A DNA stretch of 12,065 nt, from NCBI GenBank assembly GCA_039029515.1, contig JBCCFX010000129.1:1-12065 (forward strand). Reading direction: 5' to 3'. The translations under genes were made by a program, and so were the position numbers. Numbering within the stretch: position 1 is the stretch's first letter; every line of letters starts with the position of its first letter. The notes under the pieces were generated by a model. It had not been told where the DNA came from and made no database searches. It was given only the letters and a program-made list of their open reading frames with translations. This stretch comes from JBCCFX01 sp039029515. GTDB taxonomy: Bacteria; Planctomycetota; Phycisphaerae; Phycisphaerales; SM1A02. Shown one piece after another: positions 6,343 through 12,065 of this stretch.

Positions 6343-7785
6343 ATGCGAATTCGTGTACGTCGTGCAGCATCATTGACCATCGGTGCGTGTGTCGTTGGTC
6401 TGTCGATGGGTGTCTACGCGGGCAACTTCTGCCCTGATTCAACCGGGCCGGACGTCATCGTCGGCGACATTCCGTCCATCCAGACGTGGGGCGCGGTGGG
6501 TGGCATTAGCGCGTACTCCATTGCCACGACGTCCTGCAACAAGGGTGATCAGGTCTTGCCGTGGACGGCAAACGACAACAATCACCCTGTCATCTCGCAG
6601 ACGATGTATCGCTACGACGGATTGCGGATGGAGCAGGTTGGCATCAGTTTCGTCAAGCATGGTTTTGGTTCGTTGCAGGGAACGCAATGTTGTCCGTTGT
6701 GCAACAACCCAGGGTCAAGCACGGTGCTTGGTGTCGGGTGTTCAGATCCCTACACCACCGGGTTGAACGGCGATCAGAATGGATTCGGAAGTATCGCCGG
6801 CCTCGGGCCGCGTTCGGAAATCAATGCAGCGACGGGCGAATTCCTGTTCCCGTACGGCCAGCAAGGTATGAGCGGGAACGCGATTTACAAGCGACTTCAG
6901 GTCGACAACGGTGATCTTGATCCGGCGATGAATCCCGGGGCGCGGTATTTCGTCGAAGCCCATTACGTGACGCGGGCTGATGCAGATGCCGGCAACAAGA
7001 ACAACAATGCATCGTACCGTGAAGCGCTCGTTGGGAGCTTCTCCGGCGGGGCATACGCGATGAGCTTGACCGGGCCGACGAATATCACCGAGCCGGCATT
7101 GTTCGAATGGCAGAAGGTTCAGCCGAGTGTCTCAATCGTGACCTTCGATGTGCTGGGCGATGGGCGTTTCTACATCGCGTCGAATGCGACCGACAACGGC
7201 GATGGCACCTGGCACTACGAATACGCAGTGATGAACCTCTCATCGAATCGCAATGCGAGCGCGGTGGAGATTCCGCTTCCGCTGTGCAGCGCGACGACCA
7301 ATTTGTTCTTTGGCGATGTCGATCATCACTCCAATGAGCCGTATAGCGGGACCGATTGGGCGGCGGCTGTTTCGGCCGCGTCTGTGCGATGGTCAACCGA
7401 TGACTTTGCGACCGATCCGAATGCCAATGCGATCCGCTGGGGCACGCTGTATAACTTCGCCTTCGATGCCGACGGTGCACCGACCACGGTCGATGCCACG
7501 ATCGAGCTCCACGGCCCAGGGGCAGCTGCCGGCTCGTTTGTCGCCGCTGTGCAGGCACCGGGTGGCGCGACCTCATGCCCGTGGGATTGCCGGCCTGACA
7601 ACGGTGACGGTACGTTCGGCAACTGCACCGTGAACATCGATGACCTGCTCGCGGTCATTAATGAGTTTGGCGTGGCAGGCGGACCGTGTGACAACGCGCC
7701 CGACAATGGCAATGGCACCTTCGGCAACGGCATCGTGAACATCGATGACCTGCTGGGCGTGATCAACAACTTTGGCGATTGTTGA
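6343..7785 (+). CDS. conserved secreted protein of unknown function with double dockerin-like C-terminus
   Basis: A 480-residue exported protein. The ATG is set by a GGAGG at 6331-6335. Residues 1-26 are a signal peptide with likely cleavage at VYA/G. The mature N-terminus (GPDVIVGDIPS, AYSIATTSCN, KHGFGSL, LGVGCSDPY, LGPRSEIN) resembles a conserved family of secreted hypotheticals I recall from planctomycetes and some proteobacteria. I know no assigned activity for it and see no catalytic signature. About 200-400 looks like beta-rich sandwich structure with a DVDHHSNEPYSGTDW loop. From about 412, TSCPWDC opens a double dockerin-like module (PDNGDGTFGNC...VNIDDLLAVINEFG, then NGIVNIDDLLGVINNFGDC) ending two bases before the stop. 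It probably belongs functionally with the two upstream proteases through this tail. It lacks the six-Cys repeats. Confidence 0.9.
   Translation: MRIRVRRAASLTIGACVVGLSMGVYAGNFCPDSTGPDVIVGDIPSIQTWGAVGGISAYSIATTSCNKGDQVLPWTANDNNHPVISQTMYRYDGLRMEQVGISFVKHGFGSLQGTQCCPLCNNPGSSTVLGVGCSDPYTTGLNGDQNGFGSIAGLGPRSEINAATGEFLFPYGQQGMSGNAIYKRLQVDNGDLDPAMNPGARYFVEAHYVTRADADAGNKNNNASYREALVGSFSGGAYAMSLTGPTNITEPALFEWQKVQPSVSIVTFDVLGDGRFYIASNATDNGDGTWHYEYAVMNLSSNRNASAVEIPLPLCSATTNLFFGDVDHHSNEPYSGTDWAAAVSAASVRWSTDDFATDPNANAIRWGTLYNFAFDADGAPTTVDATIELHGPGAAAGSFVAAVQAPGGATSCPWDCRPDNGDGTFGNCTVNIDDLLAVINEFGVAGGPCDNAPDNGNGTFGNGIVNIDDLLGVINNFGDC
7720..7755 (+). repeat. 36-nt identical inverted copy within dockerin-like coding sequence (copy 2)
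   Basis: Identical over 36 bases to the minus strand at 650-685. It covers the last dockerin-like unit of the secreted hypothetical protein. The first unit of this gene (about 7600-7665) is also close to copy 1, sharing a 17-base run upstream of the core. Confidence 0.85.
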
Positions 7786-7794
7786 GTGCGTTGG

Positions 7795-7829
7795 GGGCTC
7801 TGGGCTCTGGGCTTTGGGCTCTGAGCTTT
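7795..7829. repeat. GC-rich heptamer tandem repeat (GGGCTCT/GGGCTTT)
   Basis: Five consecutive 7-bp units read GGGCTCT, GGGCTCT, GGGCTTT, GGGCTCT, GAGCTTT, followed by a partial GGGC. The run starts ten bases after the stop codon of the upstream plus-strand gene and lies between two convergent stop codons. No hairpin or T run is associated with it. Strong strand asymmetry (G and T on plus, no A in four of five units) suggests replication slippage or a dispersed repeat family. Confidence 0.85.
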
Positions 7830-7864
7830 GGGCGGTGCGAAGAAACGCTATTGGCGCGAGGTGA

Positions 7865-8260
7865 TCAGGCGTGCACGCCATTCCCATTGGATCGGTTCGG
7901 CGTTGACTTGATGACCGGCCGTTCGATTGGCAGGTCCTCGTTCGCGGCGAACAGCTTCGGGTTGATCGGTCGACCATTGAGCGGATCGAGTTTTGGCGGT
8001 GTCGCGTTGGTGGCGCCGGACTTGCCCGGACTCCATCGTGCGCGACGGCTGCCCAGCGCGACGACATGACGACGCGGTCGGGTCATCGAGATGCTGAGGC
8101 CGAGCAGTTCGGTGAGTCGGTCGAGGACTTCCGTGGACATCGCGTGGCCGGCCATGAATCGTGACAGCGTGCTTTGCGAGATGCCCGCCTCCTTGGCGAT
8201 GCGATATCGCGTAAGACCACAGTTCTCAATGACGTGACGAATCTGGTCGCTTACTTTCAT
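7865..8260 (-). CDS. XRE/Cro-type helix-turn-helix regulator
   Basis: A 131-residue cytoplasmic DNA-binding protein. Residues 5-58 form an XRE-type helix-turn-helix domain: TRYRIAKEAGIS is the first part and QSTLSRFMAG the recognition helix region, followed by STEVLDRLTELLGLSI. Residues 60-131 are basic and proline-rich with no recognised domain and are probably flexible. The ATG at 8260 has AGGAG at 8269-8265, a short four-base spacing. The gene stands alone between a convergent upstream gene and a divergent Rieske gene, so its target could be itself, the Rieske gene, or distant. A 13-bp inverted repeat at 8290-8302 overlaps the predicted start of its own transcript and suggests autoregulation. 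No toxin partner is adjacent, so an antitoxin role is not supported. Confidence 0.88.
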   Translation of the reverse strand: MKVSDQIRHVIENCGLTRYRIAKEAGISQSTLSRFMAGHAMSTEVLDRLTELLGLSISMTRPRRHVVALGSRRARWSPGKSGATNATPPKLDPLNGRPINPKLFAANEDLPIERPVIKSTPNRSNGNGVHA

Positions 8261-8289
8261 GACGCTCCTAGCCTAAGTCGCCGGCCGTG

Positions 8290-8314
8290 ACGCTTCGAGC
8301 GTTGACAAATTATC
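8290..8314 (-). promoter_or_regulatory. possible promoter and operator of the XRE regulator
   Basis: On the minus strand GATAAT (8314-8309) is a good -10 box, but the -35 is weak. The inverted repeat ACGCT-TCG-AGCGT (8290-8302) falls at the predicted start point, where a bound repressor would block transcription. On the plus strand a TTGACA (8302-8307) overlaps the same repeat but lacks a matching -10. Autoregulation by the XRE protein is inferred. Confidence 0.4.
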
Positions 8315-8455
8315 CCGAACTCACGACAGGCCTCACCCAGAGCGCGTATCGTCCGATGTGCCGGTTGTCGCGCCAGTTTCGCCTCGCGTGGCTACAGTGC
8401 AGGAGGCCCGAGCGGATGTCGTTCGGGTATTGAATCGAGTCATCAGAGGTGCTGC

Positions 8456-8770
8456 GTGTCAGAGTTTGTGAAAGTGGCCCGACGCTCGGAGTTATCGAGC
8501 GAGTCGGGCAAGCGTGTGGACGTCAACGGCCGAGCGGTCGGTCTCTTCGTCCTGGACAATGAAGTGTTCGCCGTCGATGACTGCTGCACACACGCCGATG
8601 CATCGCTCTGTGAAGGCGATGTGATCGATGGTGAGGTGATCTGCCCGATCCACTTCGCGCCGTTCGATATTCGAACGGGAGCCTGCAATGGACCGCCGGC
8701 GGATGAAGATCTTCAGACGCACGAAGTCCGCGTCGTCGGCGACGACGTCGAGGTCAAGGTCAGCGACTAG
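8456..8770 (+). CDS. Rieske-type [2Fe-2S] ferredoxin
   Basis: A 104-residue soluble electron-transfer protein with the two Rieske cluster motifs: C44-T-H46 (CTHADASLCEG) and C63-P-I-H66 (CPIHFAPFD). The two Cys and two His would bind the [2Fe-2S] cluster. Its length and the CPIH...FDIRTG form match the small ferredoxin components of aromatic-ring dioxygenases and NirD-like proteins rather than membrane Rieske subunits, and no signal peptide is present. The start is GTG, chosen because AGAGG at 8445-8449 lies six bases upstream and the Rieske fold begins directly after it (SEFVKVARRSEL). No oxygenase, reductase or nitrite reductase gene is nearby, so its redox partner cannot be named. It is convergent with the TPR gene, with only two bases between the stop codons. 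Confidence 0.92.
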   Translation: MSEFVKVARRSELSSESGKRVDVNGRAVGLFVLDNEVFAVDDCCTHADASLCEGDVIDGEVICPIHFAPFDIRTGACNGPPADEDLQTHEVRVVGDDVEVKVSD

Positions 8771-8772
8771 GC

Positions 8773-9696
8773 TCAGAACCGCCGAGCGATTTCGGCTTCG
8801 GCGGCGATGAATCCGAACGCGGCCCACGTCGACGACGACGTGATCGCGTCGTATTGCTGTTGGGCGGCATCGTATCGACCGTGGAGGAGATCCCACGTTG
8901 CCAGCCCGTAGGCGAGCGTGGCGTTCTGAACGCCGTCATCAGGCGGTGTCACGTCGGCACGAGCAAGGCGGCCGGCAAAGAGCATCAACAGCGCGTGGTA
9001 GGCATCGTTCTCGATGATGTCCAGATCGCCGGAGACGAAGTCGATGTCCGCGCGGGCGGCGTCGATGCCGTCGTAGCGCGATCTGGACAGGAAGCGCCAG
9101 TAGGCGGCGGCGCAATGCATGTCGTCAGTGGTTGATCGTTGTGCACACTCATCGAACGCGCGATGTGCGCGTGGGAAGTCGCCTGCGAGATAGTGCGCAA
9201 GTCCGAGGTGATACCAGATGTTCGTGTGATCGGTCGACGTCGGTGCGTTGCGCGCGTTGGGCAGGCCATCGGGTTCGATCTGATCCGGCTGATCAACGGC
9301 GAGCGCGGCCGCACGCTCCAGATCAGCGATGGCTTCGGAGAGCTGCCGTGTTGTGATGTAGCGATGGCCGCGATGGCGGTAAAGGCGATAGCTGTCAGGA
9401 TTCGACGCGAGACCGGCGGTAAAGACCTCGATCGCTTCCTGATAGCGACCGAGATAGGCAATGCGACGGCCGTACCAGATGATGCGCTCCTCATCATCCG
9501 GCGATGCTTCCCATGCGGTGCGCGCTGTCTCGAGGTTTGCCTCAAACGTCGTGCGAGTCTCATCCGGAATGGATGGACGTTCCAGCGTGCGGCCGAGCCA
9601 CGATGTTGCTTCGGACTGCGCGATCGACGAGCTGGTTCCGAGAATCAGGCTGATGACGACCATGAGGCGGACGACAACGCGCGGTAGTGCTCCCAT
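8773..9696 (-). CDS. secreted TPR-repeat protein
   Basis: The product has 307 residues from the ATG at 9696. This start is preferred over an in-frame ATG at 9792 because it begins a clean signal peptide (MGALPRVVVRLMVVISLILG, likely cleavage at SIA/Q27), while the longer form would add 32 polar residues and overlap the divergent gene. Mature residues show TPR-like helix pairs at about 71-104 (YLGRYQEAIEVFTAGLASNP), 105-138 (TTRQLSEAIADLERAAAL), 158-190 (YHLGLAHYLAGDFPRAHRAF) and near the C-terminus (LLHGRYDAAQQQYDAI). TPR proteins are scaffolds for protein binding; the partner is unknown. There is no Shine-Dalgarno site at normal spacing. Instead an extended -10 box lies six bases before the ATG, which suggests a leaderless transcript. 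Confidence 0.87.
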   Translation of the reverse strand: MGALPRVVVRLMVVISLILGTSSSIAQSEATSWLGRTLERPSIPDETRTTFEANLETARTAWEASPDDEERIIWYGRRIAYLGRYQEAIEVFTAGLASNPDSYRLYRHRGHRYITTRQLSEAIADLERAAALAVDQPDQIEPDGLPNARNAPTSTDHTNIWYHLGLAHYLAGDFPRAHRAFDECAQRSTTDDMHCAAAYWRFLSRSRYDGIDAARADIDFVSGDLDIIENDAYHALLMLFAGRLARADVTPPDDGVQNATLAYGLATWDLLHGRYDAAQQQYDAITSSSTWAAFGFIAAEAEIARRF

Positions 9697-9702
9697 AGCC
9701 TT

Positions 9703-9711
9703 GTTATAGCA
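9703..9711 (-). promoter_or_regulatory. extended -10 promoter of the TPR gene, likely leaderless start
   Basis: The minus strand reads TG-C-TATAAC (9711 to 9703), close to the extended -10 consensus TGnTATAAT. Six bases separate it from the ATG at 9696, so the predicted first transcribed base is the A of the start codon. A weak -35 (TTTCAC) lies 17 bases upstream. Confidence 0.45.
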
Positions 9712-9784
9712 GTGTCGGTCGCGGTGTGAAACCAGAGCAACCGTGTCAGTCAAGGCGTATCGATGCATGGCGGAATGATCGGAC

Positions 9785-10336
9785 GTGCCCAAGTCGGCCG
9801 GTCGGCTGGCCGATGCCTTCTCGGGAACGCCGATGCTCGACTGGTCCGAACGACAACTCGAACGCGGGATCGAATCGCTGCAACTGGCGCTGCTACGTCG
9901 TGCGCAGCCTGATCTTCGTCAGGTCGGCTCGCGCAAGGATCAGCAGTGGGCACTGTGGTTCGTGCTGCGTTCATTGTCATGGCTCGAACGACTCGTCATT
10001 GTGGCGATGATGCTGATCATCGGGCCATTAACAGCCATCAGCGCGATCGCGGTGGCCTTCAACCTGTTCGGTGCGCTGGACTGGGCATGGCTTTTTCTGA
10101 TCGTCCTTGTTGGTGCACCGATCGGCTTCACACTCGCGGGCCGCATCGCGCAGGTCTTGATTCGTGGTCGCGTGCAATCGACGACGCTCCATGCGCTTCG
10201 GCTGTCTGGTCACGATGTCTGTCCGGAATGCGGCTACGACATGCGCGGCCATCGTCCCGCGGTAGCCGATGATGCGGTCTGCCCGGAGTGCGGTCTTGCG
10301 GTGCCAGTGCCGATGACGGCGCGACGCGCCGCTTAA
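9785..10336 (+). CDS. membrane protein with two helices and C-terminal CPECG zinc ribbon
   Basis: A 183-residue protein. Residues 1-65 are soluble and charged, with a helix around LERGIESLQLALLRRA. Two transmembrane segments lie at about 68-95 and 98-122. The C-terminal tail carries paired CPECG motifs at 146-150 and 166-170 (CPECGYDMRG...CPECG), a rubredoxin-like zinc ribbon that would use four cysteines. This arrangement is common in planctomycete membrane proteins; its role is not known, and I can suggest only a metal-binding or protein-contact function on the cytoplasmic face. The start is the GTG at 9785, because the in-frame ATG at 9767 is stopped after two codons by TGA. A weak GGCGGA lies ten bases upstream. 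The stop codon overlaps that of the convergent epimerase gene within the palindrome TTAA. Confidence 0.8.
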   Translation: MPKSAGRLADAFSGTPMLDWSERQLERGIESLQLALLRRAQPDLRQVGSRKDQQWALWFVLRSLSWLERLVIVAMMLIIGPLTAISAIAVAFNLFGALDWAWLFLIVLVGAPIGFTLAGRIAQVLIRGRVQSTTLHALRLSGHDVCPECGYDMRGHRPAVADDAVCPECGLAVPVPMTARRAA

Positions 10337-11502
10337 ATCGAAGCAGCCGGTTTCATACGGAGTTGCGTATCGAGCGGCACGGTTGCCAGGACATCGGCAA
10401 TGCGTGGGCCGGCAGCGCCATCGCCGTACGGATGCACCATGTCGTGCAGCGTTGCGCGAAACGACTCGGTGCGTGCCTGATCCAGAGCAGCCCGAATGGC
10501 GCTTGAATCCGGTTCGCACTGCACAACACTTTGCGCCTGTTCGCGGCCGTGCTGACGAATCCCGATGTTGACCGAAGGGAGTTGCAATGCGGGAGCTTCC
10601 ATGATCCCGCTGCTCGTGTTGCCAACGAGCACGTGCGCGCGACTCAGTAATGACCAATATGCTTCGGGCGGAAGGTTGGTCCGGATCTGGTGATCGTCGC
10701 GCCGTGTACACAGATCGCGTGCCAGGTTCATGATCGTGTGTGCGCCGGCATCCACATTGGGAAAGCAGATCACTGCCGGCGCATCGACGTCCTCAAGGGC
10801 GCTGAACAGGGCGCGAGCATCGCGAATCGGATCGTCGGCAAGCGTGACCGCATGCACGGCCGCGATGATCGGAATGCCGTCCTTCGGCAGGTCGTGCGCG
10901 GCGAGATGACGATTGATTTCGTCGCCGGTGAGCGCTGCGAGTACGTCCAGCGATGGTGTGCCGGCGTGATGCACGCGCCAAGGTTCTTCACCCATGCTGC
11001 GCAATCGAGCGGCGGCCGCGGCGGTCGGCGCGAAATGAACGTGGCTCATCATGGTGAGCGCATTGCGAATGACCTGGTCGATCGCGCCTTCACTGACATC
11101 GCCGCCTTCAACGTGCGCCATCGGGATGGTCATGGCGGTCGCCGCACATGCTGGTGCCAGCATCTCGTATCGATCGGCGATCAGGACGAGCAGATCAGGA
11201 GGATGGTCATCGAGCGCTCGGGCAAAGCCTGAGGTTGCCGTGCCGATCGTCCGGGCCATCGCCGCGCCGGTATCGGCCTCATCGAGACATGGAATCCGAT
11301 CGCTGATCGTCCATCCATCGCGTTCGATTTCATGGGCGGTCATGCCGAACCGTTCCGACAGATGTGCGCCGGTGACAAGCAGCCGCGTCGTGACGTGGTG
11401 ATGCTCGGTGAGCGCATGCAGAATGGGCAGGCAATGACCGTAGTCTGCACGCGATGATGTCACGAGAGCGATGTCGCGATGGTGTTTGGCGGTCTTTGGC
11501 AT
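10333..11502 (-). CDS. neuC: hydrolysing UDP-N-acetylglucosamine 2-epimerase (NeuC/GNE type)
   Basis: A 389-residue cytoplasmic enzyme of the UDP-GlcNAc 2-epimerase fold (GT-B-like, two Rossmann-type halves). The NeuC/GNE group hydrolyses UDP-GlcNAc to ManNAc and UDP, or the 2,4-diacetamido analogue, for nonulosonic acid synthesis. Motifs are SSRADYG at 16-22, LIADRYEMLA near 107-116 (family usually GDRYE), AHVEGGDVSEGAIDQVIR at 129-146, VHAVTLADD at 216-224 (family usually HPVT, so Pro is replaced by Ala) and VGNTSSGIMEAP at 293-304, followed by VNIGIRQHGREQA. Length is normal for the family. No sialic acid synthase or cytidylyltransferase gene is in the window, so the final sugar is not known. 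No clear ribosome binding site precedes the ATG at 11502. A divergent methyltransferase gene begins 51 bp away. The symbol refers to the family, not a proven orthologue. Confidence 0.88.
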   Translation of the reverse strand: MPKTAKHHRDIALVTSSRADYGHCLPILHALTEHHHVTTRLLVTGAHLSERFGMTAHEIERDGWTISDRIPCLDEADTGAAMARTIGTATSGFARALDDHPPDLLVLIADRYEMLAPACAATAMTIPMAHVEGGDVSEGAIDQVIRNALTMMSHVHFAPTAAAAARLRSMGEEPWRVHHAGTPSLDVLAALTGDEINRHLAAHDLPKDGIPIIAAVHAVTLADDPIRDARALFSALEDVDAPAVICFPNVDAGAHTIMNLARDLCTRRDDHQIRTNLPPEAYWSLLSRAHVLVGNTSSGIMEAPALQLPSVNIGIRQHGREQAQSVVQCEPDSSAIRAALDQARTESFRATLHDMVHPYGDGAAGPRIADVLATVPLDTQLRMKPAASI

Positions 11503-11537
11503 AGGCAGCGCAGATCAGTCGTGTGAACGCGGGAGTC

Positions 11538-11547
11538 ATCCTAGGCT
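11538..11547. promoter_or_regulatory. overlapping divergent -10-like boxes around CCTAGG
   Basis: The palindrome CCTAGG (11540-11545) sits in ATCCTAGGCT. It offers TAGGCT (11542-11547) on plus, six bases before the methyltransferase ATG, and TAGGAT (11543-11538) on minus, about 35 bases before the epimerase ATG. No good -35 is visible for either. A mutually exclusive bidirectional promoter is possible. Confidence 0.3.
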
Positions 11548-11553
11548 ATATCC

Positions 11554-12065
11554 ATGAGTGCATTCACCGGCTCCGCCGACTGGTATGACCTGATCTATGC
11601 GGTACGCGGCAAGGACTACGCGGCGGAAGCAGCATGGGTCGACGCGCAGCTCCCTTCGACGCCAGAGCGACGCACGTGGCTCGATGTCGGCTGCGGGACG
11701 GGTGAGCACTTGAGGCACTGGTGTCAACGTCACGATGTCGCGGGCGTCGATCAGAATGCGTCGATGCTTCAGGTCGCGCGGGCCAAGTTGCCGGACGTGC
11801 CGTTTGTGGAGGCGGATATGCGCTCGCTGGCGCTGGGTCGAACGTTCGACGTGGTGACGTCGATGTTTGCATCGGTCGCGTATCTTCCGAATGCAGGCGC
11901 CGTGTCAGATGCGGTGCAGGCGATGGCGCACCATGTTGCGCCGGGTGGTTCGTTGTGTATCGAGCCGGGGGTGTTTCCTGAGTCGGTCCAGCCGCCGGTT
12001 GATCAGGTCACACGATTTGAGGGTGACGGCGTGGTGCTCGAACGCCGGACGTCGACATCGATCGA
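11554..12065 (+). CDS. DesVI/TylM1-like SAM-dependent methyltransferase, partial (C-terminus outside window)
   Basis: The frame is open to the right edge, giving 170 codons. It is a class I SAM-dependent methyltransferase: motif I LDVGCGTGEHL at 43-53, acidic ribose-binding region GVDQNASML at 64-72 (D66), and ADMRSLALGRTFDVV at 87-101. The N-terminal WYDLIYAVRGKDYAAEA, the CGTGEHLRH form, ADMRSLALGR, TSMFASVAYL and VEP-like IEPGVFPESVQPP resemble the sugar N,N-dimethyltransferases DesVI and TylM1, which act on dTDP-3-amino-sugars. I recognise this by memory of those sequences and ran no alignment; a different small-molecule substrate remains possible. No Shine-Dalgarno site lies near the ATG (a GGGAG at 11531-11535 is too far), so a leaderless transcript is possible. 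The gene is divergent from the UDP-GlcNAc 2-epimerase, which supports a sugar-nucleotide context. Confidence 0.85.
   Translation, partial: MSAFTGSADWYDLIYAVRGKDYAAEAAWVDAQLPSTPERRTWLDVGCGTGEHLRHWCQRHDVAGVDQNASMLQVARAKLPDVPFVEADMRSLALGRTFDVVTSMFASVAYLPNAGAVSDAVQAMAHHVAPGGSLCIEPGVFPESVQPPVDQVTRFEGDGVVLERRTSTSI

Noticed and set aside
7865..8260. XRE protein as antitoxin of a toxin-antitoxin pair
   Set aside because: No small toxin-like gene is adjacent on either side; neighbours are a Rieske protein and a secreted protein.
9767..9778. Two-residue-extended leader peptide (ATG GCG GAA TGA) upstream of the membrane protein
   Set aside because: It has only three codons and no ribosome binding site; such runs occur by chance.
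9697..9792. Longer N-terminus for the TPR protein from an ATG at 9792
   Set aside because: It would add 32 polar residues before an evident signal peptide and overlap the divergent gene; the ATG at 9696 also follows an extended -10 box.
10028..10711. Minus-strand open frame of 227 codons
   Set aside because: It overlaps both the zinc-ribbon membrane protein and the epimerase in other frames and has shadow-like composition.

Overview
The window looks like chromosomal DNA from a GC-rich planctomycete, most likely of the Phycisphaerae. The signs are secreted proteins ending in paired dockerin-like modules (core NGDGTFGNGxVNIDDLL), arrays of cysteine-rich repeats beginning PTGACC, and a small membrane protein with the CPECGYDMRG...CPECG zinc-ribbon signature. 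This is inferred from remembered family features; no search was run.

Left block (1-7865): four genes for exported proteins. A HEAT-like protein runs off the left edge on the minus strand (1-490). A 1030-residue reprolysin-like zinc metalloprotease (611-3703, minus) ends at a clear intrinsic terminator. An astacin-like zinc metalloprotease (4010-6199, plus) is divergent from it across a 306-bp intergenic region. A conserved secreted protein of unknown function follows (6343-7785, plus). The last three carry the same type of C-terminal double dockerin-like module. The two proteases also share a beta-rich domain, a PPC-like domain and the cysteine-rich repeats, mounted on two different catalytic heads. 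They look like parts of one extracellular or cell-surface degradative set that uses a common tail; no receptor for that tail is in the window.

Middle block (7786-9784): a short GC-rich heptamer repeat, an XRE-type regulator with a possible autoregulatory operator (7865-8260, minus), a small Rieske [2Fe-2S] protein (8456-8770, plus), and a secreted TPR protein (8773-9696, minus).

Right block (9785-12065): a two-helix membrane protein with a C-terminal zinc ribbon (9785-10336, plus), a NeuC/GNE-type hydrolysing UDP-GlcNAc 2-epimerase (10333-11502, minus), and the start of a DesVI/TylM1-like SAM-dependent methyltransferase (11554 to the right edge, plus). The last two suggest a sugar-nucleotide or surface-glycan function.

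No rRNA, tRNA, CRISPR array, intact insertion sequence or phage gene was seen. The most distinctive signals are the shared tail on two unrelated protease heads, the six-copy 123-bp in-frame repeat array with exact periodicity, the heptamer repeat at 7795, a possible remnant of a REP/RAYT-type element at 3932, and start codons placed directly after -10-like boxes (possible leaderless transcripts).
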